From Salinimonas lutimaris (GTDB lineage Bacteria; Pseudomonadota; Gammaproteobacteria; Enterobacterales; Alteromonadaceae), in the NCBI RefSeq assembly GCF_005222225.1, contig NZ_CP036536.1, positions 396,001 to 460,000 of the forward strand: DNA of 64,000 nt, written 5' to 3'. A program made the position numbers and the translations under genes. Under the pieces are notes generated by a model. The model worked only from the letters and a program-made list of their open reading frames with translations. It was not told where the DNA came from and ran no database searches. Positions 18,323 to 27,893 of the stretch are shown in pieces. Position 1 is the stretch's first letter. The number at the start of each line of letters is the position of its first letter.

Positions 18323-18913
18323 ATGAGAAAAATCGTTATAAGTGCGGTTGTTGGGCTGTTGGGTCTGTACCATTCAACCGCAGTCGCTGAGAGCACCATT
18401 CTGGCCGGAGGGTGTTTTTGGTGTATGGAGTCTGATTTTGAAAAGCTGGAAGGGGTCACGGATGTGGTGTCTGGGTTTAGTGGTGGAACGGCTGAAAATC
18501 CGACGTATGAAGGCAACCATGAAGGTCACTATGAAGTGGTAAAAATCACCTATGATGCCTCGGTGGTCAGTTATAAAGAGATACTGGATTATTACTGGCT
18601 GAGTATTGATCCGTTTGATCCGTCGGGACAGTTTTGTGACAAAGGCCCCAGCTATCGCAGTGCCATTTTTGTTGCGAATGAGCAGGAGCGCGCAATGGCA
18701 GAAAAATCAAAACAGCATATAGATAATCAGTTTCCCGGACAGACTGTGGTGACCCCGGTGCTCGATGCCCAGACGTTTTACCCCATCAAAGGTAAAGAAA
18801 GCTACCATCAGGATTTTTATAAAAAGAGTCCTATCCGTTATAAAGCCTACCGCTGGAGCTGTGGTCGCGATCAGCGTACCCGGGAGATTTGGGGAGATAA
18901 GGCCATACACTAA
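18323..18913 (+). CDS. msrA: Peptide-methionine (S)-S-oxide reductase MsrA, exported
   Basis: A 196-residue MsrA that reduces the S-epimer of methionine sulfoxide in proteins. The catalytic motif GGCFWCMESDFEKL places the active Cys at residue 31, followed by GVTDVVSGFSGG and YEVVKITYD, all typical. The C-terminal WSCGRDQRTREIWG holds a probable resolving cysteine. Unlike the usual cytoplasmic enzyme, it begins with a Sec-type signal peptide (MRKIVISAVVGLLGLYHSTAVA), so it probably acts in the periplasm. It stands alone on the plus strand and converges on an exported HAD protein with a hairpin between them. Confidence 0.93.
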   Translation: MRKIVISAVVGLLGLYHSTAVAESTILAGGCFWCMESDFEKLEGVTDVVSGFSGGTAENPTYEGNHEGHYEVVKITYDASVVSYKEILDYYWLSIDPFDPSGQFCDKGPSYRSAIFVANEQERAMAEKSKQHIDNQFPGQTVVTPVLDAQTFYPIKGKESYHQDFYKKSPIRYKAYRWSCGRDQRTREIWGDKAIH

Positions 18914-18984
18914 TCACTCTTGCTGAATGACATCAATTCGCCTTTGTGATCAGTGCCTGACTACGGTGACCGATAGGTCCAGAC

Positions 18985-19013
18985 AAACAGCCCGGCGTTA
19001 TACCGGGCTGTTT
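18985..19013. terminator. Bidirectional hairpin terminator between msrA and HAD gene
   Basis: AAACAGCCCGG, loop CGTTATA, CCGGGCTGTTT: an 11-bp perfect stem. The U-run is short in both directions, but the position between convergent genes supports termination. Confidence 0.7.
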
Positions 19014-19017
19014 GGGT

Positions 19018-19755
19018 TTATTGTGCGGCTAATTTATCGACCAGTTCGGTCAGGGTATTAACCTGATAATCCGGTTCAATGGCCAGTGGGTAAACTACTT
19101 TGCCCGGGCGTTTGATAAATGCAGCCTGCCAGCCGGCTGCTTTAGCACCGGCAATATCCCAGCCATGGGCTGCAACCAGCATAGCTTCATCGGCGCTGAC
19201 ACCGGCTTTTTCCAGCGCCCATTCATAGGTACGCAGATCAGGTTTATAACGCTTGATATCTTCCACACTGTAGCGGGCATCAAATAAATCGATCATGCCG
19301 GCGTTTTCAAACTGAGTCTGTACTCCTTTGTTAGAAGAATTAGTCAGGCTGATAAGGCGGTAGCCGGCTTTTCTTAACTGTTTAAGTCCTGTTTTTACAT
19401 CCGGGTGAGGGGGCAGGCTTCTTAGTGGAGTGACAATGGCTTTACGCGCCTGTGCTTCGGTTAATTCAATATTATTGGTCTGGGCCACCATGAGCAATGA
19501 GGCCACGCCAATCTCTCCGAAGGTGTGAAAACGCCGGGTTGTGTTATCTACCAGAGAATGATGCAGCATGGTCGAGAACCACAGGCTCATGAGATCGTCG
19601 CGCTCGCCCAGGGCATCAGATACCGACGTGCGCATGGCATTCAGATCAAGCAGGGTTTCGTTTACATCAAAGAAAATGACTTTAGGCTTTTCTGCTGACC
19701 ATGCGTTGCCGGCACAAAGCAGGCACAGCAAGACCAGGCTGGTTAATGTTTTCAT
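19018..19755 (-). CDS. Haloacid-dehalogenase type II family protein, exported
   Basis: A 245-residue HAD-superfamily protein of the L-2-haloacid dehalogenase (type II) pattern: nucleophile Asp30 in VIFFDVNETLLD, the motif-II-like LTNSSNKG, Lys in KRYKPDLRTYEW and MLVAAHGWDIAGAKAAGW near the C-terminus. It starts with a clear signal peptide (MKTLTSLVLLCLLCAGNAWSA), predicting a periplasmic location, unusual for this family. I chose the ATG at 19755 because GGGA lies six nt upstream; a TTG at 19767 would add four residues. A cytoplasmic paralogue lies at 31120-31803. Actual dehalogenase activity is not shown. It may act on another substrate. Confidence 0.87.
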   Translation of the reverse strand: MKTLTSLVLLCLLCAGNAWSAEKPKVIFFDVNETLLDLNAMRTSVSDALGERDDLMSLWFSTMLHHSLVDNTTRRFHTFGEIGVASLLMVAQTNNIELTEAQARKAIVTPLRSLPPHPDVKTGLKQLRKAGYRLISLTNSSNKGVQTQFENAGMIDLFDARYSVEDIKRYKPDLRTYEWALEKAGVSADEAMLVAAHGWDIAGAKAAGWQAAFIKRPGKVVYPLAIEPDYQVNTLTELVDKLAAQ

Positions 19756-19941
19756 CAGTAATCCCAATTTTGTGTATTTGTTTTGAACGATTGTTCAATA
19801 TCCATAGTTACTAAATCTGCTGCTGATGTAAAGCATTCCGGCCTCTACCAGCACTGAATAACGTGTTCAGGTCAGACTGGTGTAATAAATTGTTATGATA
19901 TAACATGTCGAGCTTTGTTATTGCAGATACAGATATCAGGT

Positions 19942-22044
19942 ATGCCGACTCTTTTATCCCGCACCTATTTATCACTGGCAATTGCTGCTGCCAGTTATTC
20001 TTCTATGGTTGCTGCCCAGCAAGATGATGCTGATACGATTGAGAAAATTTCAGTGGTACATAAGCAAGCTTACCGGGGCAGTATTCCTGACAATGAACTA
20101 CCGCAGGCGCTGGAAACATTCAGTATGGGTGAGATAGCACCGCTGAACCTGACCCGGTTTCAGGATGTTCTGGATTATTCCGGAACCATTGCACGGCAGA
20201 ATAATGGTGGTGGATTATGGGACAGCTTTTCACTGCGAGGCTTTCCCGGAAACGAAAACATGCCTTCTGGTTATCTCATTAACGGATTTAATGGGGGGCG
20301 CGGCTTCAGTGGCCACCGGGATCTGTCTAACGTACAGTCGATTGAGATCTTAAAAGGTCCGGGCTCTGCATTATACGGTCGCTCCGAGCCGGGCGGTGTG
20401 ATTAATATTGTGACTAAAAAGCCGCAGTTTAATGAGCAGGGCTCAATAAAAGCCTCAGCGGGGCGCTTTGAGCAATACCGGGTTGAAGGCGACTATACCA
20501 ATGCTGTTACCGATGATGTGGCCTTTCGAATTAACGGCGCCTGGCAGGATTTTGGCAGCTTTCGCGATTATGTATCGAGCGACAAACAGGTGGTCACCCC
20601 GTCTGTTACCTGGAAGATAAATGATACCAGCAGCCTGTTATACGAATTTGAATTTGTTAAGCAGGAGCAGCTGTTTGACCGCGGTATTGTGGTACTGGAC
20701 AATCATTTTGGCACTGTACCTAAAGAGCGCTATTTAGGTAATCCTGCGGACGGACCGACCAAAATCTATGCCGTGGGGCACCATCTTGCTTACCAGACAT
20801 CGCTGGCCAACGAGTGGTCTTTGCTGGCCGGCTATAGCTATCGACGGTCTGATTTAAACGGTTTTTCCTCTGATGCTGAATTATCAGCGTCGCGCCAGAC
20901 GTTGTATGAAGATGGTGAAACACTGACTCGCCAGCATCGACGCCGTGACTATGAGTCTGAAGACCATTCGGTTCGTTTTGAATTCAGCGGTGATACTCAG
21001 ATAGCTGGGATGACGCACCGTATGATGATAGGTATGGATGCGTATGATTATGAAATCAGTACCGCATTGTTCCGCTATCGCGGTGGGGCTAACACCTACA
21101 CACTTAACATCCTGGAGCCGGACTACGGTAATGAGTTTCCACCCGTAGACCTGTTGTATCAGGACAACGAGGAGCAGCAGTCACTGGGAGCCTATATTCA
21201 GGATCAGATTGGTCTGACTGATCAGCTTAAAATGTTGCTGGGAGTTCGCTTTGACACCTATTCTCAGGATATTGGTGAAACACTGACCGGCCGGTTTAAT
21301 GAAACCTCTGACAGCAGATACAGCCCGCGCTTTGGACTGACCTATTTACTCAACGACACTGTGACGCTTTATACCAGCTATTCACAAGGGTTTATTCCAT
21401 TAAGCGGTACCGATGCTGCCGGAAATGCGTTTGAGCCCGAAGAAAGCCAGTCAGTGGAGGTCGGGGTCAAGTATGTATCAGATTCGCTGTCGATGACACT
21501 GGCGGTGTTTGATGCACAAAAGACCAATATTCTGACATCCGATCCGGTTAATGTTGGCTTTTCGGCTGCGCTGGGCGAAGCAACCAGTCAGGGCGTAGAG
21601 TTTGATGCTGACTGGAGCATGACTGCTGATACCCAGCTTGTATTGTCCTACGCGTGGCTCAACACCCAGACCGGCGAAGCAGCGGTGAACCCGGACTGGG
21701 GAATACTGGTGCCTGAAGGCTCACCTTTGGTGAATGTACCCAAACACAACATCAGTGCACGGGTGAATCACTTCTTTGCACTGGCTGGCCAGCAGGCTCA
21801 GACCGGGTTAAGTGTACGCTATGTGGATGACCGGCTGGGAGACAGTGTGAATCTGGATTACCGCCTGCCGTCCTACACTCTGGTAGGCTGGTATGGCAAA
21901 GTAAACCTGACAAATCAGCTGTCGCTGGAACTCAACATTGATAATCTGCTGGACGAAGAATACTTTACGTCCAGCTACTCACCACTGTGGACCGTACCCG
22001 GCGAGCCTCGCAATGCACGGCTAACCCTGAATTATCAGTTCTGA
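19942..22044 (+). CDS. TonB-dependent siderophore-type receptor
   Basis: A 700-residue outer-membrane receptor with a signal peptide (MPTLLSRTYLSLAIAAASYS, cleavage near VAAQQ), a TonB-box-like KISVVHK, and a plug domain with LRGFPGNENMPSGYLINGF, IEILKGPGSALYGRSEPGGV and INIVTKKP. A 22-strand barrel ends in RLTLNYQF. The SEPGGVINIVTKKP wording is typical of siderophore receptors (FecA/FhuA-like), so ferric siderophore uptake is likely, though the ligand is unknown. The ATG at 19942 is preceded by CAGG; an upstream TTG at 19915 would add nine residues before the signal peptide and is less likely. No siderophore synthesis or ABC genes are adjacent. Confidence 0.92.
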   Translation: MPTLLSRTYLSLAIAAASYSSMVAAQQDDADTIEKISVVHKQAYRGSIPDNELPQALETFSMGEIAPLNLTRFQDVLDYSGTIARQNNGGGLWDSFSLRGFPGNENMPSGYLINGFNGGRGFSGHRDLSNVQSIEILKGPGSALYGRSEPGGVINIVTKKPQFNEQGSIKASAGRFEQYRVEGDYTNAVTDDVAFRINGAWQDFGSFRDYVSSDKQVVTPSVTWKINDTSSLLYEFEFVKQEQLFDRGIVVLDNHFGTVPKERYLGNPADGPTKIYAVGHHLAYQTSLANEWSLLAGYSYRRSDLNGFSSDAELSASRQTLYEDGETLTRQHRRRDYESEDHSVRFEFSGDTQIAGMTHRMMIGMDAYDYEISTALFRYRGGANTYTLNILEPDYGNEFPPVDLLYQDNEEQQSLGAYIQDQIGLTDQLKMLLGVRFDTYSQDIGETLTGRFNETSDSRYSPRFGLTYLLNDTVTLYTSYSQGFIPLSGTDAAGNAFEPEESQSVEVGVKYVSDSLSMTLAVFDAQKTNILTSDPVNVGFSAALGEATSQGVEFDADWSMTADTQLVLSYAWLNTQTGEAAVNPDWGILVPEGSPLVNVPKHNISARVNHFFALAGQQAQTGLSVRYVDDRLGDSVNLDYRLPSYTLVGWYGKVNLTNQLSLELNIDNLLDEEYFTSSYSPLWTVPGEPRNARLTLNYQF

Positions 22045-22209
22045 CCTGTCTTTACAGCCGGCCTGCTTCCTGTCTGGCAAGCGGCTGGCTGTGTCACAAA
22101 TGCCCTGATTTCCACATTTTAAATCTAGTCGAAAGTAGCATAACAAAAATTAGAACCTCGCTCATACTTTAATCAATACAGTTGTGTTTGGTATTTATTG
22201 GAGTAAATG

Positions 22210-22578
22210 ATGAGCAAGCAGATTCTTGTTGTTGACGACTCTGTATCCATGCGCCAGCTAATCAGCATGACATTAACCGATGCCAGCTATGAAGTCACCC
22301 AGGCTGAAGATGGTCAGCACGCGCTGGAGCTATGTCAGCAGCGTGGGTTTGACGCTATTTTTACTGACCAGAACATGCCACGAATGGATGGCTTGACTCT
22401 GATACAGACATTGCGCAAAGCCGCCCGGTTTCAACGCACTCCGATAGTAATGATTACCACCGAAGCCGGTGATGACATGAAAGCGAAAGGACGTTCTGCA
22501 GGGGCAACAGGCTGGATAACCAAACCATTTGAGCCAAATAAACTGTTGATGGTGGTGAATAAAATACTGCCTTGTTGA
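22210..22578 (+). CDS. cheY: CheY-like single-domain response regulator
   Basis: A 122-residue stand-alone receiver with acidic pair Asp9-Asp10 (VVDDSVSMRQ), phospho-acceptor Asp53 in TDQNMPRMDG, Thr in MITTEAG and Lys in WITKPF. It resembles chemotaxis CheY proteins of the accessory type. Two ATG codons are adjacent (22207, 22210). The second is better spaced from GGAG (six nt). It heads a small group with a chemoreceptor and cheD, without cheA or cheW in the window, so it must receive phosphate from a kinase encoded elsewhere. Confidence 0.9.
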   Translation: MSKQILVVDDSVSMRQLISMTLTDASYEVTQAEDGQHALELCQQRGFDAIFTDQNMPRMDGLTLIQTLRKAARFQRTPIVMITTEAGDDMKAKGRSAGATGWITKPFEPNKLLMVVNKILPC

Positions 22579-22807
22579 AGGTTAAATTAATTTAATTTTC
22601 AAGCAGGTGGAAATTTTTGGCTGTGCAATTAAGCAGCATCTTAAATCCTGACTATACTCAGCCAAGAGTACCAGTTAGGTATGAGCAACACAGTCAATCA
22701 CAATGCCGGCCTATGGGCGGCAATTCAGGTAACCTAGTATGTAAAGCCAGCGGCTGACATACGCTTGTTAACCTCTTTGTATTAAACAAGTCTGTCAGGA
22801 GAGACTT

Positions 22808-25060
22808 ATGAGTGTATTCAACTGGTTCAAATCTGAGTCTGATGTCGGGCAAGGTTGCCAGCAAATACTTGATGGTTGCGATTCAGCAATAATTGTAACC
22901 AGTGCACAATTTGATATTACGTTTGCCAACCGGGCTGCCTGTGCGCTTTTAAGCACCGCAAATCAGCCATTAACTAAAGCGACCCTAACCGGCACCCATC
23001 TGACCCAGCACGGGATAGATACCAGCCCGTCGGCGGTGCGGGCCGAACAGGGAGCAACCCTGACGCTGGCTGATAAACAGCTTACTGTAGTGTTTCAGCC
23101 TGTCGAAAACAGGCAGGGTGAAATTACCCAATACTCAGTGCATCTCAGCGAAGCGCAGAAAGAACTGTTAAAAACCGCAACGATTGATGCACTCAACCGG
23201 GTTCAGGCTGTCATCCGCTTCGCCCCTGACGGTACGATTCTGGATGCGAATGAAAATTTTTGTACCGGTCTGGGCTATCAGCTCAGTGAAATAGTAGGGC
23301 AGCACCATCAGATGTTTATTGATCGCAACTATGCAGCATCTGTTGAATACAAACGATTCTGGCAGGAACTGGCACGAGGTGAGGTAAAAGCCGGTGAGTT
23401 TTGCCGTTATCGTAAAGACGGCAGCCCGATATGGATTCAGGCTTCCTATAACCCGATTTATGACAGCGCCGGTAAAGTGATTGGTGTGACCAAATTTGCC
23501 ACGGACATCACCGAGGCCAAAACAAAAAATGCATATTTTGAGGGACAGATAAACGCTATTCACCAGTCGCAGGCGGTTATTGAGTTTGATGTTGACGGAA
23601 ATATCCTCAGCGCTAACGATAACTTCTGCAACGCGGTAGGTTACTCGCTCAATGAGATTCAGGGGCGGCATCACAGCATGTTTGTTGATGCAGAGTATAA
23701 AGCCAGCGCCGAATACGCCAATTTCTGGGCGCAGCTGAAACAAGGGCAGTTTTATGCCGGTGAGTTTAAGCGCTTTGGCAAAGGGGGCAAGGAGATCTAC
23801 ATTCAGGCGTCCTATAACCCGATTCTGGATGAAAACGGTAAACCCTTCAGAGTGGTAAAATATGCCAGTGACATTACCGCCAGAGTCAAGGCGGTGAATG
23901 ATATTAAGTTTATTATGAACAGCCTGGTACGTGGTGAGCTTAATGCCGATCTGCATCGTGACTTTGAAGGCGATATGAAAGAGCTGGGCAATGCCATCAA
24001 CACATTTGTTGTGGATATTCGCGGTATCATTGGCACCATCAAAGATGTGATGACGCAGTTGTCAGGCGGCGATCTGACAGTACGTGTAGAGCAACAGTTC
24101 CAGGGCGAATTCCAGGTACTGGGGGATGCCATCAATCAGTTTGTAGCTGATATGGGCACAACGATTCAAAGTATTAATGATGCAGTTGAGACCATCAACA
24201 CCGCATCAAGTGAAATCGCGTCAGGCAACGCAGACTTATCTGGCCGGACAGAACAGCAGGCGTCGAGCCTGGAAGAAACGGCATCCAGTATGGAAGAGCT
24301 GACCGGTACGGTGCGCCTGAATGCAGAAAATGCAGAGCAGGCTAATTCGCTGGCTGCCCGTGCCAGTGATGTGGCCAATGAAGGTGGCGAGCTGATTGCC
24401 AAGGTCGTCGATACCATGGGCGCTATTAACGACTCTGCGCAGGAAATTTCTGACATTATCGGGGTTATTGATGGTATCGCGTTCCAAACCAACATTCTTG
24501 CTTTGAATGCCGCAGTGGAAGCCGCCCGGGCTGGTGAGCAGGGGCGCGGATTTGCCGTGGTTGCCTCTGAAGTGCGAACCCTGGCACAGCGTTCTGCTGA
24601 AGCAGCCAAGGAAATTAAAGAACTGATTTCTGATTCAGTGAATAAGATTAATGGTGGAAATCAGCTGGTCAAAGAGTCTGGCGATACCATGACAGAGGTA
24701 GTCAACTCTATTAAACGGGTTAACGACATCATGTCTGAAATTTCCGCGGCGTCTTCCGAACAGGCAACCAGTATTGAAGAAGTTGGCAAAGCAGTAAACA
24801 ACATGGATGAAATGACCCAGCAAAATGCGGCGCTGGTGGAAGAAGCGGCTGCTGCAGCAGACAGTTTGCAACAACAGGCTGTGCAGTTGTCTAATCGGGT
24901 AGCCACATTCAAATTATCGTCAGAGTCCAGAAGCTATGTCGCTGCCGTACCTGCGGCTCCTAAAATGCGTACCCGGGTAACACCGGTGGTCCCTCAGGTC
25001 ACCAAAGCGTCTGCCCTTAAACCTAATGTGCCGGAAGAAACTGACTGGGAAGCGTTCTGA
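22808..25060 (+). CDS. Soluble methyl-accepting chemotaxis protein with three PAS domains and C-terminal WEAF tether
   Basis: A 750-residue chemoreceptor with no hydrophobic membrane segment. Order: a degenerate PAS (about 15-115), two well-formed PAS-PAC units (about 130-245 and 255-365, each with ILxANxNFCxxxGY and [10 protein letters not shown]-type motifs), two HAMP-like linkers (about 370-460), and the MA signalling domain with hairpin tip [20 protein letters not shown]. The last residues DWEAF fit the xWxxF pattern of the CheR/CheB docking pentapeptide. PAS-PAC pairs of this type often sense redox or oxygen through FAD or heme, but the ligand is not readable here. AGGAG precedes the ATG. 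cheD follows after a hairpin terminator and cheY precedes it. Confidence 0.93.
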   Translation: MSVFNWFKSESDVGQGCQQILDGCDSAIIVTSAQFDITFANRAACALLSTANQPLTKATLTGTHLTQHGIDTSPSAVRAEQGATLTLADKQLTVVFQPVENRQGEITQYSVHLSEAQKELLKTATIDALNRVQAVIRFAPDGTILDANENFCTGLGYQLSEIVGQHHQMFIDRNYAASVEYKRFWQELARGEVKAGEFCRYRKDGSPIWIQASYNPIYDSAGKVIGVTKFATDITEAKTKNAYFEGQINAIHQSQAVIEFDVDGNILSANDNFCNAVGYSLNEIQGRHHSMFVDAEYKASAEYANFWAQLKQGQFYAGEFKRFGKGGKEIYIQASYNPILDENGKPFRVVKYASDITARVKAVNDIKFIMNSLVRGELNADLHRDFEGDMKELGNAINTFVVDIRGIIGTIKDVMTQLSGGDLTVRVEQQFQGEFQVLGDAINQFVADMGTTIQSINDAVETINTASSEIASGNADLSGRTEQQASSLEETASSMEELTGTVRLNAENAEQANSLAARASDVANEGGELIAKVVDTMGAINDSAQEISDIIGVIDGIAFQTNILALNAAVEAARAGEQGRGFAVVASEVRTLAQRSAEAAKEIKELISDSVNKINGGNQLVKESGDTMTEVVNSIKRVNDIMSEISAASSEQATSIEEVGKAVNNMDEMTQQNAALVEEAAAAADSLQQQAVQLSNRVATFKLSSESRSYVAAVPAAPKMRTRVTPVVPQVTKASALKPNVPEETDWEAF

Positions 25061-25077
25061 CGTACTAGGTAATCTGA

Positions 25078-25111
25078 CAGCAGCGGGCTGACTTAGTCCG
25101 CTGCTGTTTTT
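25078..25111 (+). terminator. Rho-independent terminator after the PAS chemoreceptor
   Basis: CAGCAGCGG, loop, CCGCTGCTG, followed by TTTTT. It lies between the chemoreceptor and cheD, so cheD expression may depend on readthrough. Confidence 0.85.
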
Positions 25112-25138
25112 GCAGTAACCCAACGATAAAGGCTGATT

Positions 25139-25735
25139 GTGAATAATACAGCTGGATTCCCCCTCAACACCTACTTTGACACCCGCTTTGCCCGTCAGGC
25201 GGTCAAGATTTTACCTGGTCAGTACTTTGTCACTGGTGAGGATAAGCTGATTGTTACCGTTTTAGGATCTTGTGTTGCGGCCTGCATGTACGACCCACAA
25301 ACAGGGGTCGGCGGAATGAATCATTTTTTGTTGCCGTCGAATATTTACGTCAACATTAAGCCGGCTGAAGTGAATAAATATGGCGAGCAGGCTATGAGTA
25401 CACTGGAAAGCTGTTTAGTTGCCAGTGGAGCAGCACCAGAACGGCTGGTGGCAAAAATCTTCGGTGGCGGGCAGGTATTAGCCGGGTTTAGCGATAACGA
25501 TGTGGGCTCGCTTAATGTCAGCTTTGTAAAACACTATCTGGATGCCAGAAATATTCCGGTGCTAAGCGAAGACTTACTCAGTAATTACGCCCGTAAGGTC
25601 TATTTTTTTCCGGCTACCGGAGATGTGTTTATGAAGCGTATTCGTGATTATAATAACGATACGATCATGGAGCGGGAAAGTGAGCACCGGTATCAGCTGA
25701 ATCAGCATTTTGCCCCTCATGACGACCCCCTTTAA
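25139..25735 (+). CDS. cheD: Chemoreceptor glutamine deamidase CheD
   Basis: A 198-residue CheD. The papain-like catalytic site is visible: Thr40 and Cys45 in VTVLGSCVAACMYDP, and His62 in GGMNHFLLPS, with the FGGGQVL segment following at about 109. CheD deamidates specific glutamines in chemoreceptors and can bind CheC. The start is a GTG at 25139 with AAAGG upstream. Its position right after the triple-PAS chemoreceptor suggests that protein as a substrate. No cheC is seen nearby. Confidence 0.94.
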   Translation: MNNTAGFPLNTYFDTRFARQAVKILPGQYFVTGEDKLIVTVLGSCVAACMYDPQTGVGGMNHFLLPSNIYVNIKPAEVNKYGEQAMSTLESCLVASGAAPERLVAKIFGGGQVLAGFSDNDVGSLNVSFVKHYLDARNIPVLSEDLLSNYARKVYFFPATGDVFMKRIRDYNNDTIMERESEHRYQLNQHFAPHDDPL

Positions 25736-25862
25736 ATGACTCATCTGATCTGCCATTAAACGCCTTCTACACGCACTTTTAACGCAAACACATTGTGATA
25801 TTACTACGTTGTTCTAGTCTCAATGAATACCCTTTGTACTGCGCTTTAAAAGGAATGCCGTT

Positions 25863-26324
25863 ATGAAATTAAGGATAATACTCATTGCTTTAGCCCTGCC
25901 ATTAGTAGCCTGCTCCGAGCCGTTGCTTACCCTTGATGAAAGTGCCAGTGAAGTGGCATCACAGTATCAGCAGGAACAAAACAAACTTATCTGGTATACA
26001 CCCACTGAGCTGCATAAAAGCAGTTTGAAAGAATGGCAGGCTGCATCAAAAAGTAGCAAGCGTTCGCTGTGTGCAGACTATCTGATGGCCTTGCAGATGC
26101 GTGGCTGGCTGGTAGCCAGTGAGTTTGGTCATATCGAACATATGAACCAGCTGAAGCCTTATGCAGAACAACTGGCAACAGCTGTGAATAAGAATGTAAA
26201 AGCGGATTTATCGGCGCAGCGTGTGGTGAACAGCGATCATGTTGCTACCGAAATTCTACGCGCCGCAGGGCAGTTAGGTTATCTAACCGGCCATGCTCAG
26301 CTTGGCCATAAAGTCGTTTCTTAA
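25863..26324 (+). CDS. Hypothetical lipoprotein
   Basis: A 153-residue protein with a lipoprotein signal peptide: a positively charged MKLR start, hydrophobic stretch and lipobox LVAC with Cys17, followed by Ser so outer-membrane sorting is expected. The mature part is predicted helical and polar, with the sequence SKRSLCADYLMALQMRGW in the middle. I do not recognise a family. It is monocistronic: cheD ends 127 bp upstream and a convergent porin/PBP unit follows across a 12-bp hairpin. An AAGGA sequence precedes the ATG. Confidence 0.75.
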   Translation: MKLRIILIALALPLVACSEPLLTLDESASEVASQYQQEQNKLIWYTPTELHKSSLKEWQAASKSSKRSLCADYLMALQMRGWLVASEFGHIEHMNQLKPYAEQLATAVNKNVKADLSAQRVVNSDHVATEILRAAGQLGYLTGHAQLGHKVVS

Positions 26325-26327
26325 AAC

Positions 26328-26357
26328 ACCGGCAACGCTAAAGGCAGCGTTGCCGGT
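26328..26357. terminator. Hairpin between convergent lipoprotein and PBP-like genes
   Basis: ACCGGCAACGCT, loop AAAGGC, AGCGTTGCCGGT: a perfect 12-bp stem. There is no long U-run, so termination is inferred from stem strength and position. Confidence 0.65.
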
Positions 26358-26364
26358 ATAGCGG

Positions 26365-26763
26365 TTACAGTGTAAACAATACTTTTACACTGTCGTTTAC
26401 TGCACTGGCATCCACTACACCAATCGCACCGGGATCAGAGGATACTTTGCTTAGTACATCGGCTGCAGCGGCGCTCTCGGGCGGACGACCGCCTCCTGTG
26501 AAAGCCAGCTTAGCCCAGTAAGCTTTATACTGGCTGGGCGAACGAGACAGGGCTTTTTCAACAAACTCATCGCTGGCGCTGCCTTGCTGCATAAGCGGTG
26601 TCAGCGTTTTATCTTTACCTAAAAACAGTTTACTGACCTGGGCCTGATCCAGCGCTGCACCATTGGCAGGGTTGACGACAACCGCTACCTCAGCAAACGC
26701 AAAGTGGCTGGCTAAACTGGCCGCAATCAGGCTGGTGATCTTCAGTGATTTGATAAATTTCAT
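26365..26763 (-). CDS. Small PstS-like periplasmic binding protein
   Basis: A 132-residue exported protein: signal peptide to about residue 24 (HFAFA-EVAVVVNP), then a short version of the phosphate-binding PBP fold. Typical features are a KLFLGK segment after ANGAALDQAQVS, the GGGRPPESA loop and the ending GAIGVVDASAVNDSVKVL. It is much shorter than PstS (about 320 residues). Such short PBP-like proteins are widespread in marine gammaproteobacteria and their ligand is often unproven. It follows the porin gene by 11 bp on the same strand and is surely co-transcribed with it, suggesting the two handle the same solute. Confidence 0.8.
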   Translation of the reverse strand: MKFIKSLKITSLIAASLASHFAFAEVAVVVNPANGAALDQAQVSKLFLGKDKTLTPLMQQGSASDEFVEKALSRSPSQYKAYWAKLAFTGGGRPPESAAAADVLSKVSSDPGAIGVVDASAVNDSVKVLFTL

Positions 26764-26774
26764 TGTTATGTACC

Positions 26775-27893
26775 TTAAAAAACTGTGACCAGAGCAACCT
26801 GGAACAAACCTGCATCACTGCCATCTAGCTGTTCTGAGTTGGTGTATTCTGCTTTAAACGCGGCAGATTCATGGAAGTCCCAGCGGGCACCGATAGTATA
26901 GAAAGGTGCATCTTGTGTGCGACTGGCAAGTACCGCGTCTGTGGCTGCACGCAGGCCAGCCAGAGCTTCAATCTGAGGAACAGCTGACAGATCAACATCA
27001 GGCGTTGTTTTGTTATGACCAAATGTGCCGTGCAGCATCACCGTGCCAAAGCGTTTGCCGACTGATACCATCCATGGCTCCAGCTCGCCTACAACAGTAT
27101 TGTCCAGTTTGGTCGGAATGTATTCAGCAACAAATAACCAGTCCTGATTGTCATAAATCACACCAAACTCGTAGCCATCTACTGAATCATCGCTGATCGC
27201 AATATCATCGCCCACATAGCCAAACGGGGTTTGCTGCCATCCTGCCACAAGAGGTGTCAGGCCTAAATCAGCACTCCAGTCAAAATGCAAATAGGTTGAG
27301 CGGAATGTCCAGTTGCCGTAGTTCACGCTGGCCACCGCACTGAATACTTTATCAATATCGAAAGTCGCGCCATCGGCCCGGGTGAGGTTTTCCTGACCGT
27401 AATACAGGCGAAAGTTAATGATAGCATCGCCAACATAGAAGTCGTGAATCGTGGAGATTCCATCAATGCTGTCAAACGGTGATTGATAAACTTCTGTTGG
27501 AGGTGCAATCCAGTGATAGGCGTATGACACATCCAGATAGTCTGAGTACAGATACATCGGAATACGCTGTCGACCAACCTGTACACGCCAGTCATCCTGA
27601 ACCTGATATGACAGATATGCCCAGGTAAATTCAGGATCCCAGTCATCAACTCCACGGGCCCGGATCTGTGCTGTTGCGCTCAGTCCGTCGTTTAAGTCGG
27701 CATACGCCTGCAGCGCAAAAAATGACCCTTGTTTAAAGTTAAGATCAGATTCATCGTAATTTCTGACCTCAGTATCGCTGTCTGTCAGCAGGCCGGCAGA
27801 AAGGGTACCAAAGCCACTTAGCTGAACATCCGCCGCGGCATTGAAAGACAGGGCTAAACCCAGTGATAAACAGGAAAATGAGGATAATTTCAT
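26775..27893 (-). CDS. Outer-membrane porin-like protein
   Basis: A 372-residue beta-barrel protein with signal peptide (MKLSSFSCLSLGLALSFNAAA, then DVQLSGFGTLSAGL), alternating aromatic/polar strands (ALQAYADLNDGLSATAQIR, WAYLSYQVQDDWRVQVGRQR) and a terminal phenylalanine (VALVTVF), as expected for an outer-membrane barrel. The GR-Q-RIP element is seen in several marine porins of unknown specificity. I chose the ATG at 27893; a TTG at 27908 would add five residues before the signal peptide. It is the first gene of a two-gene unit with the PBP-like protein. Confidence 0.82.
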   Translation of the reverse strand: MKLSSFSCLSLGLALSFNAAADVQLSGFGTLSAGLLTDSDTEVRNYDESDLNFKQGSFFALQAYADLNDGLSATAQIRARGVDDWDPEFTWAYLSYQVQDDWRVQVGRQRIPMYLYSDYLDVSYAYHWIAPPTEVYQSPFDSIDGISTIHDFYVGDAIINFRLYYGQENLTRADGATFDIDKVFSAVASVNYGNWTFRSTYLHFDWSADLGLTPLVAGWQQTPFGYVGDDIAISDDSVDGYEFGVIYDNQDWLFVAEYIPTKLDNTVVGELEPWMVSVGKRFGTVMLHGTFGHNKTTPDVDLSAVPQIEALAGLRAATDAVLASRTQDAPFYTIGARWDFHESAAFKAEYTNSEQLDGSDAGLFQVALVTVF

